A DNA stretch of 64,000 nucleotides, taken from assembly GCA_902461815.1 (NCBI GenBank), contig CABPZE010000004.1, positions 1 to 64,000 of the forward strand. The letters are read 5' to 3'. This DNA comes from CAG-390 sp003523225 (lineage in GTDB: Bacteria > Bacillota > Clostridia > Oscillospirales > CAG-272). Shown in pieces: positions 7,398 to 16,951 of this stretch. Position numbers and translations under genes: made by a program. The notes below the pieces were generated by a model that worked only from the letters and a program-made list of their open reading frames with translations, ran no database searches and was not told the origin of the DNA. Within the stretch, counting starts at the first letter, position 1, and every line of letters starts with the position of its first letter.

Positions 7398-8468
7398 ATG
7401 CGTAATTACAATTACAAAAATAAATGGCAGAAATTATTGACTCCCGAAGTGGTGTCCTTATTGACACAGATTCACGAGTACAAGGGTGAGCAAACCCTTT
7501 TCATAGAAGCAAAAGCTGATACTCTGACTCAACTTGTTGAGATTGCAAAAATTCAGAGTACAGAAGCGTCAAACAAAATCGAAGGTATTTACACTTCAGA
7601 GGAACGACTCAAGAGCCTTGTTTCAAACAAGACTACACCTCGAACAAGAAACGAGCAAGAGATTGCAGGATATCGTGATGTACTCGCTACCATACATGAG
7701 AGCCACGACTTCATTCCTGTGAAACCGTCCATTATATTACAGCTTCATCGAGATCTGTACAAATTCAGTGGTAAGTCTATCGGAGGATCTTATAAAGGCG
7801 CAGACAATGTAATTGCAGAGGAAGATAGCGAAGGGAATCAATTTGTTCGCTTCAAACCTGTACCGGCGTGGGAAACTCCTGCGGCGATCGATGCAATCTG
7901 CGACGCATTTGATGAAATTTTGGCGCAAACGGATGCCGATCCGCTTCTTATCATTCCGATGTTTATATTGGACTTTCTCTGCATCCACCCCTTCAATGAC
8001 GGAAACGGTAGAATGAGTCGATTGCTCACATTGCTCCTCTTGTATCGTGCAGGTTATATCGTCGGTAAATATATCAGTATCGAAAAAATAATTGAGCAGA
8101 CGAAAGAAACCTATTACGAGGCTTTGCAAAACAGCTCCACGTATTGGCACGAAGATAAAAATGATTACATCCCCTTCGTACAGTACACTCTCGGAGTGGT
8201 GGTTGCAGCATATCGTGAGTTCTCAACAAGAGTGAAGCTCATTGCTACAAGCAATATGTCTAAGCCCGAACGAGTCAGAGAGATCATAAAAGAAACGCTC
8301 GGTAAAATAACAAAAACCGAGATTATGGAAAAATGCCCCGATATAAGTCAAGTTACGGTGCAGAGAGCGCTTAATGATTTGGCAAAGAGTGGGGAGATAC
8401 TCAAAATCGGCGGCGGTCGTTACACCGCATATATGTGGAATCACAATAAGGAGAATAGCGCGAAATAA
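7398..8468 (+). CDS. Fic family protein (AMPylase-type) with C-terminal winged helix
   Basis: The 356-residue protein has the full Fic motif HPFNDGNGR (197-205), whose His is catalytic in transfer of AMP or another nucleotide moiety to a target. An inhibitory-helix motif of the S-x3-E-G type is at Ser58-Gly63 (SNKIEG), so this is a self-inhibited Fic with its alpha-inh N-terminal to the Fic core. A DNA-binding-like winged helix occupies about 285-350 (VREIIKETLGKITKTEIM and QVTVQRALNDL). Such Fic proteins recur beside type I restriction genes. It is the first gene of the operon, 87 bases before hsdM, and could modulate the restriction system or guard it. The target is unknown. Confidence 0.9.
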   Translation: MRNYNYKNKWQKLLTPEVVSLLTQIHEYKGEQTLFIEAKADTLTQLVEIAKIQSTEASNKIEGIYTSEERLKSLVSNKTTPRTRNEQEIAGYRDVLATIHESHDFIPVKPSIILQLHRDLYKFSGKSIGGSYKGADNVIAEEDSEGNQFVRFKPVPAWETPAAIDAICDAFDEILAQTDADPLLIIPMFILDFLCIHPFNDGNGRMSRLLTLLLLYRAGYIVGKYISIEKIIEQTKETYYEALQNSSTYWHEDKNDYIPFVQYTLGVVVAAYREFSTRVKLIATSNMSKPERVREIIKETLGKITKTEIMEKCPDISQVTVQRALNDLAKSGEILKIGGGRYTAYMWNHNKENSAK

Positions 8469-8506
8469 AAGAAAGTCAAAATTACAAGTTTAACGATTTC
8501 GCGCAC

Positions 8507-8530
8507 GAAATTGCCGAAAACGGCAATTTC
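8507..8530 (+). promoter_or_regulatory. Perfect hairpin between fic and hsdM
   Basis: A 10-bp stem (8507-8516 with 8521-8530) closes an AAAA loop, 25 bases before the hsdM start and without a T run. It may stabilise or partially attenuate the downstream mRNA. Confidence 0.55.
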
Positions 8531-8555
8531 CTAAAGAAAGCAAAGGAGATAAAAT

Positions 8556-10058
8556 ATGATTACAGGCGAACTTAAAAATAGAATTGACGGCCTTTGGGAT
8601 GTGTTTGCAGCGGGCGGACTTGTCAATCCCCTTGATGTAATTGAGCAGGTCACGTACTTGATGTTTATTCGCGACCTTGATGACACGGATAATCTTCGCG
8701 CTAAAGAAGCAGTAATGCTCGGCCTTCCTCACAAAAGCATCTTCGCCGAAAAAGTAAAGGTTGGCGACCGTGAGATCGACGGCAATCAGCTCAAGTGGTC
8801 TGTGTTCCACGACTTCCCGGCAGGCAAGATGTATTCCACCGTTCAGGAATGGGTATTCCCGTTTATCAAGGGGCTTCATGACGATAAGGACAGCGCATAC
8901 TCCAAGTATATGGATGATGCCATCTTCAAGATTCCTACGCCCTTGCTGCTCGATAAAATCGTAACCATTCTTGACGATATCTATGCACAAATGGCACAGA
9001 TCAAGGATAGCGACATCCGTGGCGATGTTTACGAGTACCTACTCTCCAAGATTTCACAGTCAGGACTCAACGGTCAGTTCCGTACTCCTCGTCACATTAT
9101 TCGTATGATGGTAGAACTGATGGAGCCCAAGGCTGATGAGATCATCTGCGACCCCGCGTGTGGTACTTCGGGATTCCTTGTTGCTGCAGGTGATTACCTC
9201 AAGGAAAAGCGCAAAGAGGAAATCTTCTTCAACAGACAGAAGAAGGCTCATTATATGAACGGAATGTTCCACGGCTACGATATGGACAGAACCATGCTCC
9301 GCATCGGTGCGATGAATATGATGACGCACGGCGTGGACAACCCCTATATCGAGTACCGTGATAGCTTGTCCGATCAGAACCCCGATAAGGACAAGTATTC
9401 GCTGATCCTGGCGAATCCCCCGTTCAAGGGCAGTTTGGATTATGATACCGTTTCCGCCGATCTTCTCAAGGTGTGTAAAACCAAAAAGACCGAGCTGCTC
9501 TTCCTCGCGCTGATGCTTCGTATGCTTCGCGTGGGTGGTAGATGTGCAGTCATCGTTCCAGACGGAGTTCTTTTCGGATCTTCAACCGCGCACAAAGCAA
9601 TCCGCAAGGCAATCGTTGATGATAACCGCCTTGAAGCCGTTATTTCCATGCCCTCGGGCGTGTTCAAGCCCTACGCAGGTGTTTCTACCGGAATTCTGAT
9701 CTTCACCAAGACGGGACACGGCGGCACCGACAAGGTTTGGTTCTACGATATGCAAGCCGACGGATTCAGCCTTGACGATAAGCGTAGCGAAGTCAAAGAA
9801 AACGACATTCCCGATATCATCGCGCGCTTCCACAACCTCGAAGCAGAAAACGACCGCGCACGCACCGAAAAATCCTTCTTTGTTCCCAAGGATGAGATCG
9901 TCGGCAACGATTACGACCTCTCGATCAATAAGTACAAGAAGACCGAATATAAGCCCGTGGAGTATGCGCCGACGAGCGAGATCTTGACGGAGATTGAGGA
10001 GCTTGAAAATGAGATTACAAAGGGGCTTGCAGAGCTTAAGGAGATGCTGAATGGCTAA
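8556..10058 (+). CDS. hsdM: Type I restriction-modification system, methyltransferase subunit
   Basis: A 500-residue N6-adenine methyltransferase. An N-terminal HsdM helical domain (about 1-150) precedes the SAM-binding motif DPACGTSGF (199-207) and the catalytic NPPF (287-290). With HsdS it forms the modification enzyme that methylates adenines in a bipartite target on host DNA. Length is typical. A ribosome site AAAGGAG lies 9 bases upstream. The 3' end overlaps the next gene by 8 bases, consistent with translational coupling within the operon. Confidence 0.96.
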   Translation: MITGELKNRIDGLWDVFAAGGLVNPLDVIEQVTYLMFIRDLDDTDNLRAKEAVMLGLPHKSIFAEKVKVGDREIDGNQLKWSVFHDFPAGKMYSTVQEWVFPFIKGLHDDKDSAYSKYMDDAIFKIPTPLLLDKIVTILDDIYAQMAQIKDSDIRGDVYEYLLSKISQSGLNGQFRTPRHIIRMMVELMEPKADEIICDPACGTSGFLVAAGDYLKEKRKEEIFFNRQKKAHYMNGMFHGYDMDRTMLRIGAMNMMTHGVDNPYIEYRDSLSDQNPDKDKYSLILANPPFKGSLDYDTVSADLLKVCKTKKTELLFLALMLRMLRVGGRCAVIVPDGVLFGSSTAHKAIRKAIVDDNRLEAVISMPSGVFKPYAGVSTGILIFTKTGHGGTDKVWFYDMQADGFSLDDKRSEVKENDIPDIIARFHNLEAENDRARTEKSFFVPKDEIVGNDYDLSINKYKKTEYKPVEYAPTSEILTEIEELENEITKGLAELKEMLNG

Positions 10059-10527
10059 AAAGAAAGACAAACCGCAAGTTATCAATAATATCGGGGAAAT
10101 AAACCTTGAAATCGATTACGATAAGCTTGCAGAATCGATAGTGAAAGCACAAGAAAAAAACGAAAATGAAGCCAACGGAAAGAAAAAGTTCACCTCCAGT
10201 ACCTTTGCATTGATAATATCTCTCGCATTTCGCGGAGTGGCTTTTTTGGGGTGGCTGATTGCACTTGCAATGCCCTTTGCTATAATCAACACGGCTAAAT
10301 CATTCGTGTGGAATGAAGTGAATGTTGTTATGGGCAATGTTTTTGGCATTGCATTTGCGGTGGCGCTGTTTGTAGTATTAGTTTTATACTCTTTTCTGCT
10401 GTGGAAATCAGCTAAAGAAATTGAAACGGAAAAAGATAGAAATTATATCATTTCCGTGTTTTCGGGAATTGTAAGTTTTGCGGCTTTGATAGTTGCATTG
10501 GTAGCACTTTTTAAGGGGGTAGGATGA
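10051..10527 (+). CDS. Small membrane protein inside the type I RM operon
   Basis: This 158-residue protein has a charged N-terminus (about 1-46) and three hydrophobic segments (about 50-80, 95-118 and 133-156), the first long enough to be a hairpin. No signal peptide and no recognised family. It overlaps hsdM by 8 bases and hsdS by 4 (ATGA), so it is co-translated with both and its presence is not an accident of annotation. Membrane proteins are not part of known HsdRMS complexes; they are common as effectors or sensors in phage-defence operons. Whether it anchors the complex or acts separately is unknown. Confidence 0.8.
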   Translation: MAKKKDKPQVINNIGEINLEIDYDKLAESIVKAQEKNENEANGKKKFTSSTFALIISLAFRGVAFLGWLIALAMPFAIINTAKSFVWNEVNVVMGNVFGIAFAVALFVVLVLYSFLLWKSAKEIETEKDRNYIISVFSGIVSFAALIVALVALFKGVG

Positions 10528-11690
10528 TGGCGAGATTAGGTGATTTATTTTTACATATTAGAAACGGCGCTAATATAAAACAAGGTTTAGATAACACAGG
10601 ATACCCCATAACCCGTATTGAAACAATATCTAATCGAACAGTTGATAGAAATAAGATGGGATATGCAGGCATAACAGATTTGGAAAAATATTCAGATTTT
10701 GTCATGCAAGATGGTGATATTCTAATGTCGCACATAAATAGTGAAACACATCTTGGTAAAACGGCTTTGTACGAAAAAGAAGGCGATGAAATTATTATAC
10801 ATGGAATGAACTTGCTGTCACTTCGTCCAAATAAAGATTTGATTACAAGCAAGTATGCTTTTTATTACTTGTCATCTCAATCATTTTTAAGACAAATACC
10901 AAATATTACAAAGAAGTCAGTTAATCAAGCGAGTTTTACTGTGTCTGCTTTGAAAGAGTTAGTGTTTCCTCTAATGTCAATCGAGAAACAAAAGAAGATC
11001 ACTGTTGATCTTGATAAAGTTAGCAACTTGATTTCTCTTCGAAAACAGCAACTTTCAAAATTGGACGAGCTTGTCAAATCCCGATTTGTCGAGCTCTTTG
11101 GTGATGTTCAACATGAGGAAAAGTACAAAGGAATTCAGTTAAGGGAATTGTGTACTACTGTGAGTGGTGGTACTCCATCAACAAAGTTCCCTGCTTATTA
11201 CGAGGGTGATATTCCTTGGATATCAACAGTATCACTTGGACCTAATCATATTGATGGTTCAACTGCTAAAGGTTACATAACCCAAGAGGCTATTGATAAT
11301 AGTGCAACAAAGTTAATTCCCGCAGGAAATATATTGTTTGGAACAAGAGTTGGCGTTGGAAAATCTTCGCTTAATGATGTTGATATTTGCACAAATCAGG
11401 ATATCGTTGCAATTATTGGTATAGATGAAAGCAGATTTAAGAGATTGTTTATTAAGCATGTTCTTGATGCTTATCAGCCATATTATGATAGTATCAAAAA
11501 GGGTGCAACAATACTTGGAATTACTAGAGATGATTTGAAAGATACACTTATTCCAGATGCTCCGATAGAGATTCAAATGGAGTATGAAGCATTTGTAGAA
11601 CAAGTCGACAAATCAAAATTGGAAATTCAAAAGAGCCTTGAAAAGCTCGAAACACTAAAAAAAGCATTGATGCAAAAATATTTTGGGTGA
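10524..11690 (+). CDS. hsdS: Type I restriction-modification system, specificity subunit
   Basis: The 388-residue protein has the two-fold HsdS layout: target-recognition domain 1 (about 1-145), a conserved helix (about 150-195, ending in KSRFVELFGDV), target-recognition domain 2 (about 200-345, with GGTPSTK and IPWISTVSLG) and a final helix (LEKLETLKKALMQKYF). It reads the two halves of the bipartite target sequence. Both recognition domains look intact, with no frameshift. It starts at ATG 10524, overlapping the membrane-protein stop. No inverted hsdS copies or invertible repeats are visible nearby, so phase variation is not indicated. Confidence 0.95.
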   Translation: MMARLGDLFLHIRNGANIKQGLDNTGYPITRIETISNRTVDRNKMGYAGITDLEKYSDFVMQDGDILMSHINSETHLGKTALYEKEGDEIIIHGMNLLSLRPNKDLITSKYAFYYLSSQSFLRQIPNITKKSVNQASFTVSALKELVFPLMSIEKQKKITVDLDKVSNLISLRKQQLSKLDELVKSRFVELFGDVQHEEKYKGIQLRELCTTVSGGTPSTKFPAYYEGDIPWISTVSLGPNHIDGSTAKGYITQEAIDNSATKLIPAGNILFGTRVGVGKSSLNDVDICTNQDIVAIIGIDESRFKRLFIKHVLDAYQPYYDSIKKGATILGITRDDLKDTLIPDAPIEIQMEYEAFVEQVDKSKLEIQKSLEKLETLKKALMQKYFG

Positions 11691-11700
11691 GGTAAAAATA

Positions 11701-12861
11701 ATGATAGAAAGACGAACGAAAGAAGATAAGCCCGTTTTAGCAATTTGCTATGATTTTGATAAAACATTGTCTCCTGACGATATGCAGGCACAGGGATATA
11801 TTCAAGAAGTATACGATAGCGGAGTCAAAGCGTTTTGGGATGAATGTAGAGAATTGGCAGAAGCCAACGAGATGGATTCCAACTTGGCTTATATGCGCAA
11901 AATGGTAGAGTATGCACATGGGCGTATTGTGCTTACAAGAAAAACGTTAAGAGAATATGGTTCAAGAGTGGGGTTGTTTCCCGGCGTAGAAGAATGGTTT
12001 AAGCGAATCAGAGATTTTGGCAAGCAACACGATGTAATTGTCGAGCATTATATCATATCCTCCGGTCTTAAGGAAATGATAGAAGGAACATCCATTGCAA
12101 AAGAATTCGAACAAATCTATGCAAGTTCCTTTTTGTTTGATGACAAGGATGTACCCGTTTGGCCAGCGCAGGCTATCAATTATACAAATAAAACACAGTT
12201 TTTGTTTAGAATTGAAAAAGGTGTTTTGGATGTTAACGATTCCGGAGTAAACGACTACTTCGAACCCGAAAAAATTCGTGTTCCCTTCAGAAACATCGTA
12301 TATATCGGCGATAGCATGACGGATATTCCTTGTATGAAACTTGTAAATGCCAATGGCGGACATTCAATTGCGGTGTACGATAACAATACGTTGGATAAAA
12401 CGAAAGCTTTTCAAATGTTAACCGACAAACGCATTAAATATTTTGCTCCTGCAGACTATACAGACGGCTCGGATTTGGACAAATTAGTAAAGGCGATTAT
12501 TATCAGAACGGCATCTAACGAAGTCTTGGAAGATAAGTATTTTGATTGCAAAAAAGAATGTGATGCTGCAAAAAATTCTGATACGGTTAGGTATTCAGAA
12601 GAACATATGAAAATGATTATTTCTTTGGATGGAAGTCGCAATTTTGAAACCACTCATACAATTATGCCTAAATTGTTGGCCGTTGATAATTGGTCTGAAG
12701 AAGAAATCGATATGTTGCTTGAAATTGCATTAAATCGCCATCCTGTTCGTTATTTGCTGAATGACGATGATGTTAATGCCTTTTATCGTAAAATTATTAG
12801 AATGCTAAAGAAGCCAACCGAAAAAGCTAAGAAGGTTATGGAATATTTTAACAAGGAGTGA
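11701..12861 (+). CDS. HAD-superfamily phosphatase-like protein in the RM operon
   Basis: The start is ATG 11701 with GTGAGGT 8 bases upstream; an in-frame TTG at 11683 overlaps hsdS. The 386-residue protein has HAD motif I (CYDFDKTLS, Asp18 and Asp20), motif II (HYIISSG), a lysine in INYTNKTQF and motif IV (YIGDSMTDIP), so it should be an active phosphoserine-phosphatase-like hydrolase with a large cap. A helical tail (about 280-386) is not explained by the HAD fold. Substrate unknown. It lies between hsdS and hsdR and ends 8 bases before hsdR, so it is a genuine operon member. A nucleotide or phosphoprotein substrate linked to defence would be inference. Confidence 0.85.
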   Translation: MIERRTKEDKPVLAICYDFDKTLSPDDMQAQGYIQEVYDSGVKAFWDECRELAEANEMDSNLAYMRKMVEYAHGRIVLTRKTLREYGSRVGLFPGVEEWFKRIRDFGKQHDVIVEHYIISSGLKEMIEGTSIAKEFEQIYASSFLFDDKDVPVWPAQAINYTNKTQFLFRIEKGVLDVNDSGVNDYFEPEKIRVPFRNIVYIGDSMTDIPCMKLVNANGGHSIAVYDNNTLDKTKAFQMLTDKRIKYFAPADYTDGSDLDKLVKAIIIRTASNEVLEDKYFDCKKECDAAKNSDTVRYSEEHMKMIISLDGSRNFETTHTIMPKLLAVDNWSEEEIDMLLEIALNRHPVRYLLNDDDVNAFYRKIIRMLKKPTEKAKKVMEYFNKE

Positions 12862-12869
12862 TTCCTTAT

Positions 12870-15800
12870 ATGACCAACTTTGATTTCCTAAAATCTACCC
12901 CCGATTTTGACGCGTTCTCGGACGTGGCAATCTCGGCGGAGAAGCTATTACATATCGACGTTGACTCCTGTGTGCTGAACTGCCGCAGGGCGATGGAGTT
13001 TGCGGTCAAGTGGATGTATTCGGTTGACCGTGAGCTTGTCATGCCTTATCAGGATAACCTCGTCAGCTTGATGAATGACGAGAAGTTCCGCGATATTATC
13101 GGAAACGATATCTGGCGCCGTATGGAATTCATCCGCAAGCTCGGAAACAATGCGGCTCACGGCGGCAAAAAGGTAACGCAAGAGCAGGCAGAGCTTTGCC
13201 TTGAAAATCTCTTTGTATTCCTTGACTGTATTGCATATTTCTACGCGCCCGAATACACCGAGCAGCAGTTTGATAAGTCCTTGCTGGCTTTGACAGTGGA
13301 TGAAGCGCTTGCTTTCGTTCCCGAGGTGGATATTGATATCAACAAGCTGATCGAAGAAAATAAGGCTCTCAAGGACGAGTTGACCGCTCGCCGCGCCGAG
13401 CAGCAGCAGACCTACGTGCCCAAGCCTCTCGACCTCTCCGAGTACAAAACGAGAAAGATCTATATCGACTTTATGCTTGAAGATGCAGGCTGGGTAGAGG
13501 GTAAGGATTGGCTGAACGAGGTAGAGCTTTACGGTATGCCCAACAAGAGCGAGGTCGGATATGCCGATTATGTTCTCTTCGGTGATGACGGCAAGCCTCT
13601 TGCCGTTTTGGAAGCCAAGCGCACCTGCGTGGACATTGCCAAGGGCAGACAGCAGGCAAAGCTCTATGCCGACTTGTTGGAACAGAAATACGGTCGCCGC
13701 CCCATCATGTTCCTCTCTAACGGTTTTGATACACGCATTTGGAATGACAAATATTATCCCGAGCGTAAGGTGGCATCGATCTACTCCAAACGCGACCTTG
13801 AAAAGCTATTCAATCTTCACACGATGCGGACAAGCCTTAAGAACGTAATGGTAGACAAAGTTATTGCCGGACGTTACTACCAAGAGGGTGCAATTAAGGC
13901 GGTGTGCGAGGCATTTGACAAGAAGAATCGCCGCAAGGCACTTCTCGTGATGGCAACGGGTTCGGGCAAAACGAGAACGGTCATCGCTCTTTGCAAGGTG
14001 CTCTTAGATCACGGCTGGGTGAAGAATATTCTGTTCCTTGCCGACCGAAATTCGCTGGTTACGCAGGCAAAGCGAGCCTTTGTGAATATGTTACCCGATC
14101 TGTCGGTGACTAATCTCTGCGAGGACAAGGAGAACTTTGATTCTCGTTGTGTATTCTCGACTTATCAGACGATGATGAATTGCATTGATACGGTTAAGGA
14201 TGATAACGATAAAAAGCTCTTTACCGTCGGCCACTTTGATCTTGTCATCGTGGACGAGGCGCACCGCTCTATCTATAACAAGTACAAGGATATCTTCAAT
14301 TATTTTGATGCCCCGCTGGTTGGTCTTACTGCTACGCCCAAGGACGAGATCGACAAGAACACCTACGAGATTTTTGAGCTTGAGAACGGTGTTCCCACAT
14401 ACGGTTACGAGCTTGGACAAGCCGTTACCGATGGATTTCTTGTGGATTTTATGTCGGTTGAAAGCAAACTGAAATTCATCGAGCAAGGTATCGTGTATGA
14501 TGACCTGTCGGAAGAAGATAAAATGGCATACGAGGATACGTTTGAGGACGAGAATGGCGAGTTGCCCGAAAGTATTGCTTCTTCTGCGATTAACGAGTGG
14601 GTGTTTAACGAGGATACCATTCGTCAGGTGCTTCATATCTTGATGAACGACGGTTTGCGCATCGACTACGGCGAAAAGCTCGGGAAGACAATTATCTTTG
14701 CCAAAAACCATGAGCACGCCGAGAAGATTCACGAGATATTTGGAAAAGAATATCCCAATCTGCCCGAATACACCAAGGTCATTGATAACTATATGACTTA
14801 TGCGCAGAGTGCGATCGATGAGTTTTCCGATCCCAAGAAATTACCTCAAATCGCGATTTCCGTAGATATGCTTGATACAGGTATTGACGTGCCCGAAGTT
14901 TTGAATCTTGTCTTCTTCAAAAAAGTGATGAGTAAGGCGAAGTTCTGGCAGATGATCGGTCGCGGAACTCGCCGTTGCGACGGACTTATGGATGGCAAGG
15001 ATAAGGACAAGTTCTATATCTTCGATTTCTGCGGAAATTTTGAGTTCTTCCGTATGAATCAGGGACGTCCTACGGCAAATCAGATTGCGTTGCAAGGAGC
15101 TATCTTTAAGCTCAAGGCACAGATCGCGTTTAAATTGCAGGATCTTGCGTATCAGACCACTGACTTGATTGCGTTCCGCAAATCATTGGTTGACGATATG
15201 GTACGTAAGGTGCGCGAACTCAACAAAGAGAACTTTGCTGTGCGTCAGCATTTGCGTTACGTGGAGCAATATGCAAATCCCGACAATTACAATTCTCTCA
15301 CTTATGAGGATACGCTACTTATGGCAGAAGAGCTTGCTCCGCTGATTACTCCCGACGAGGACGAGGCGTCCGCCGTTCGCTTTGATGCTTTGATGTACGG
15401 CATTGAGCTTGCATACCTTGCCGGAAAGAAGTATTCTCGCGCCCGTACCGATCTTTATAAGAAGGTTAGCGGAATTGCAAGCGTAGCAAACATCCCCGAA
15501 ATTATGGTTCAGTCCGAGCTTATCAACAAAATTCTACACACAGATTATTTGGATACCGCCGGAATCAACGAATTTGAGCATATCCGCGAAAATCTTCGCG
15601 ATTTGATGAAGTATATCCCAAGAACAGGGGTAAAATATATCACCAATTTTGATGATGAAATACTTTCTGTTGAATGGAATGAATCCGACCTTGAAAGCGA
15701 CGATCTTAAGAACTATAAAGCAAAGGCAGAGTTCTATATTCGTCAGCATCAGGATGAAGCGGCTATTGCCAAATTAAAGAGCAACGTTCCTTTGAGTGCC

Positions 15801-16166
15801 GAAGACGTTAAGTCACTTGAACGCATTCTGTGGAGTGAGGTAGGTAGCAAAAAAGACTACGAAGCAGAATATGGTGAAAAACCGCTTGGCGAGTTTGTTC
15901 GTGAGATCGTTGGACTTGATATGACAGCAGCCAAGGCGGCGTTTGCAGAGTATTTGAACGATGTTAATCTTGACGCAGACCAAATTTATTTTGTCAATCA
16001 AATCATTGAGTATATCGTGCGCAATGGTGTGATGAAGGATATGTCGGTGCTTCAGGAGCCTCCGTTTACCGATAGGGGTAGTATTGTCGAGGTGTTTACC
16101 GATATTTCAATTTGGTTGGGTATCAGGAGCGTGATTGAAAAGATTAACTCAAATGCGGCGGCATAA
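12870..16166 (+). CDS. hsdR: Type I restriction endonuclease, translocase/nuclease subunit
   Basis: A 1098-residue EcoEI-type HsdR. Domains in order: an N-terminal DUF4145-like helical domain (about 10-130, with LCVL-like Cys/Arg helix and GNNAAHGG), a short coiled segment, a PD-(D/E)xK nuclease (Asp233 with EAK at 248-250) and a superfamily 2 motor with Walker A ATGSGKT (about 362-368), DEAH box (VDEAHRS), TATPK and QMIGRGTRR. A C-terminal helical region binds HsdM. The enzyme translocates unmodified DNA and cuts at a distance. ATG 12870 is preceded by AAGGAGTG; the in-frame GTG 12858 overlaps the HAD stop. A terminator follows. Confidence 0.96.
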   Translation: MTNFDFLKSTPDFDAFSDVAISAEKLLHIDVDSCVLNCRRAMEFAVKWMYSVDRELVMPYQDNLVSLMNDEKFRDIIGNDIWRRMEFIRKLGNNAAHGGKKVTQEQAELCLENLFVFLDCIAYFYAPEYTEQQFDKSLLALTVDEALAFVPEVDIDINKLIEENKALKDELTARRAEQQQTYVPKPLDLSEYKTRKIYIDFMLEDAGWVEGKDWLNEVELYGMPNKSEVGYADYVLFGDDGKPLAVLEAKRTCVDIAKGRQQAKLYADLLEQKYGRRPIMFLSNGFDTRIWNDKYYPERKVASIYSKRDLEKLFNLHTMRTSLKNVMVDKVIAGRYYQEGAIKAVCEAFDKKNRRKALLVMATGSGKTRTVIALCKVLLDHGWVKNILFLADRNSLVTQAKRAFVNMLPDLSVTNLCEDKENFDSRCVFSTYQTMMNCIDTVKDDNDKKLFTVGHFDLVIVDEAHRSIYNKYKDIFNYFDAPLVGLTATPKDEIDKNTYEIFELENGVPTYGYELGQAVTDGFLVDFMSVESKLKFIEQGIVYDDLSEEDKMAYEDTFEDENGELPESIASSAINEWVFNEDTIRQVLHILMNDGLRIDYGEKLGKTIIFAKNHEHAEKIHEIFGKEYPNLPEYTKVIDNYMTYAQSAIDEFSDPKKLPQIAISVDMLDTGIDVPEVLNLVFFKKVMSKAKFWQMIGRGTRRCDGLMDGKDKDKFYIFDFCGNFEFFRMNQGRPTANQIALQGAIFKLKAQIAFKLQDLAYQTTDLIAFRKSLVDDMVRKVRELNKENFAVRQHLRYVEQYANPDNYNSLTYEDTLLMAEELAPLITPDEDEASAVRFDALMYGIELAYLAGKKYSRARTDLYKKVSGIASVANIPEIMVQSELINKILHTDYLDTAGINEFEHIRENLRDLMKYIPRTGVKYITNFDDEILSVEWNESDLESDDLKNYKAKAEFYIRQHQDEAAIAKLKSNVPLSAEDVKSLERILWSEVGSKKDYEAEYGEKPLGEFVREIVGLDMTAAKAAFAEYLNDVNLDADQIYFVNQIIEYIVRNGVMKDMSVLQEPPFTDRGSIVEVFTDISIWLGIRSVIEKINSNAAA

Positions 16167-16212
16167 TGCTTCACGCCAATAAGGCACGAAGTAAAACCAA
16201 ATAACAAATAGC

Positions 16213-16246
16213 AACGAGGCCGCACGAAAGTGCGACCTCGTTTTGT
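16213..16246 (+). terminator. Intrinsic terminator after hsdR
   Basis: AACGAGG-CGCAC pairs with GTGCG-CCTCGTT around a GAAA tetraloop, each arm with one bulged base, followed by TTTTG. Confidence 0.85.
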
Positions 16247-16271
16247 CGTCTCGAAAATTTTTGTAAACCTA

Positions 16272-16300
16272 TTGATAAACTTTCTCTCATGTGCTATAAT
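16272..16300 (+). promoter_or_regulatory. Promoter of the recombinase module
   Basis: TTGATA (16272-16277) and TATAAT (16295-16300) have 17-base spacing. Confidence 0.85.
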
Positions 16301-16307
16301 TACAATA

Positions 16308-16323
16308 CGGTACAAATGTACCG
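16308..16323 (+). promoter_or_regulatory. Predicted operator of the second LexA-like repressor
   Basis: CGGTACA-AA-TGTACCG is a perfect 7-bp inverted repeat with a 2-base centre. It is placed just after the -10 box, exactly as the different operator (2543-2555) is placed in the SOS cassette. Confidence 0.65.
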
Positions 16324-16345
16324 ATACATAACGGAGGCACGCAAG

Positions 16346-16951
16346 ATGGCAAAGTGGAGTCCCGAGAGGGCAGAGGCGATACGCCTGTTTATAGATGAAT
16401 ACTTTATGGAGAACCATACGTCCCCGACGGTGCGCGAGATTGCGGCGGGGACGGGCATTTCCAAAACGGCGGTGCAGAGGTACCTCACCGACATGAAAGA
16501 AAACGGTGAGATAGAGTACAACGGTCGGCGTAGCATCGGCACGACTTTGTCGAAGGGACTGACCGAGACAACCCCTGCCATCCGCTACGAGAGTACCGTC
16601 TCTTGCGGTTTGCCGAGTGAGCCGAATGTGGAAGAAGCCGAAATTATTCCTCTGCCGACGGCACTTGTGGGAGAGGGCAAGTTTTTTATCCTTACGGCGA
16701 AAGGTGACTCCATGACCGGCATCGGTGTGGACGACGGAGACCTTGTCATTGTCCGTCAGCAGGACACTTGCCGGGACGGAGATTATGCGGTGGTGCTGGT
16801 GGATGGGCGCGAGACCTTGCTAAAGACAGTCACCTACCTGCCCGAAAAGAAAGCATATTTGCTTCACGCAGAGAACCCGAATTACGATGACCGCATCGAA
16901 CGGGATGTGCAGATACAAGGCGTAGCAACGCAGGTTATCAAGCAGCTTTGA
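16346..16951 (+). CDS. LexA-like repressor with S24 domain, second paralogue
   Basis: A 201-residue protein from ATG 16346, which follows GGAGG by 8 bases; the open frame extends upstream through the promoter and operator and cannot be coding there. Winged helix about 1-65 (SPTVREIAAGTG and TAVQRYLTDM), S24 domain about 78-201 with likely cleavage at Cys87-Gly88, Ser122 (KGDSM) and Lys160. It shares layout and the Cys-Gly cleavage site with the 2581 repressor but differs widely in sequence and has a different operator. It heads a module with a MobC-like protein and a serine recombinase, so it probably ties excision or transfer to DNA damage (inference). Confidence 0.9.
   Translation: MAKWSPERAEAIRLFIDEYFMENHTSPTVREIAAGTGISKTAVQRYLTDMKENGEIEYNGRRSIGTTLSKGLTETTPAIRYESTVSCGLPSEPNVEEAEIIPLPTALVGEGKFFILTAKGDSMTGIGVDDGDLVIVRQQDTCRDGDYAVVLVDGRETLLKTVTYLPEKKAYLLHAENPNYDDRIERDVQIQGVATQVIKQL

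Noticed and set aside
10524..11690. Phase-variable hsdS
   Set aside because: No second or inverted hsdS copy and no inverted repeats inside or near the gene.
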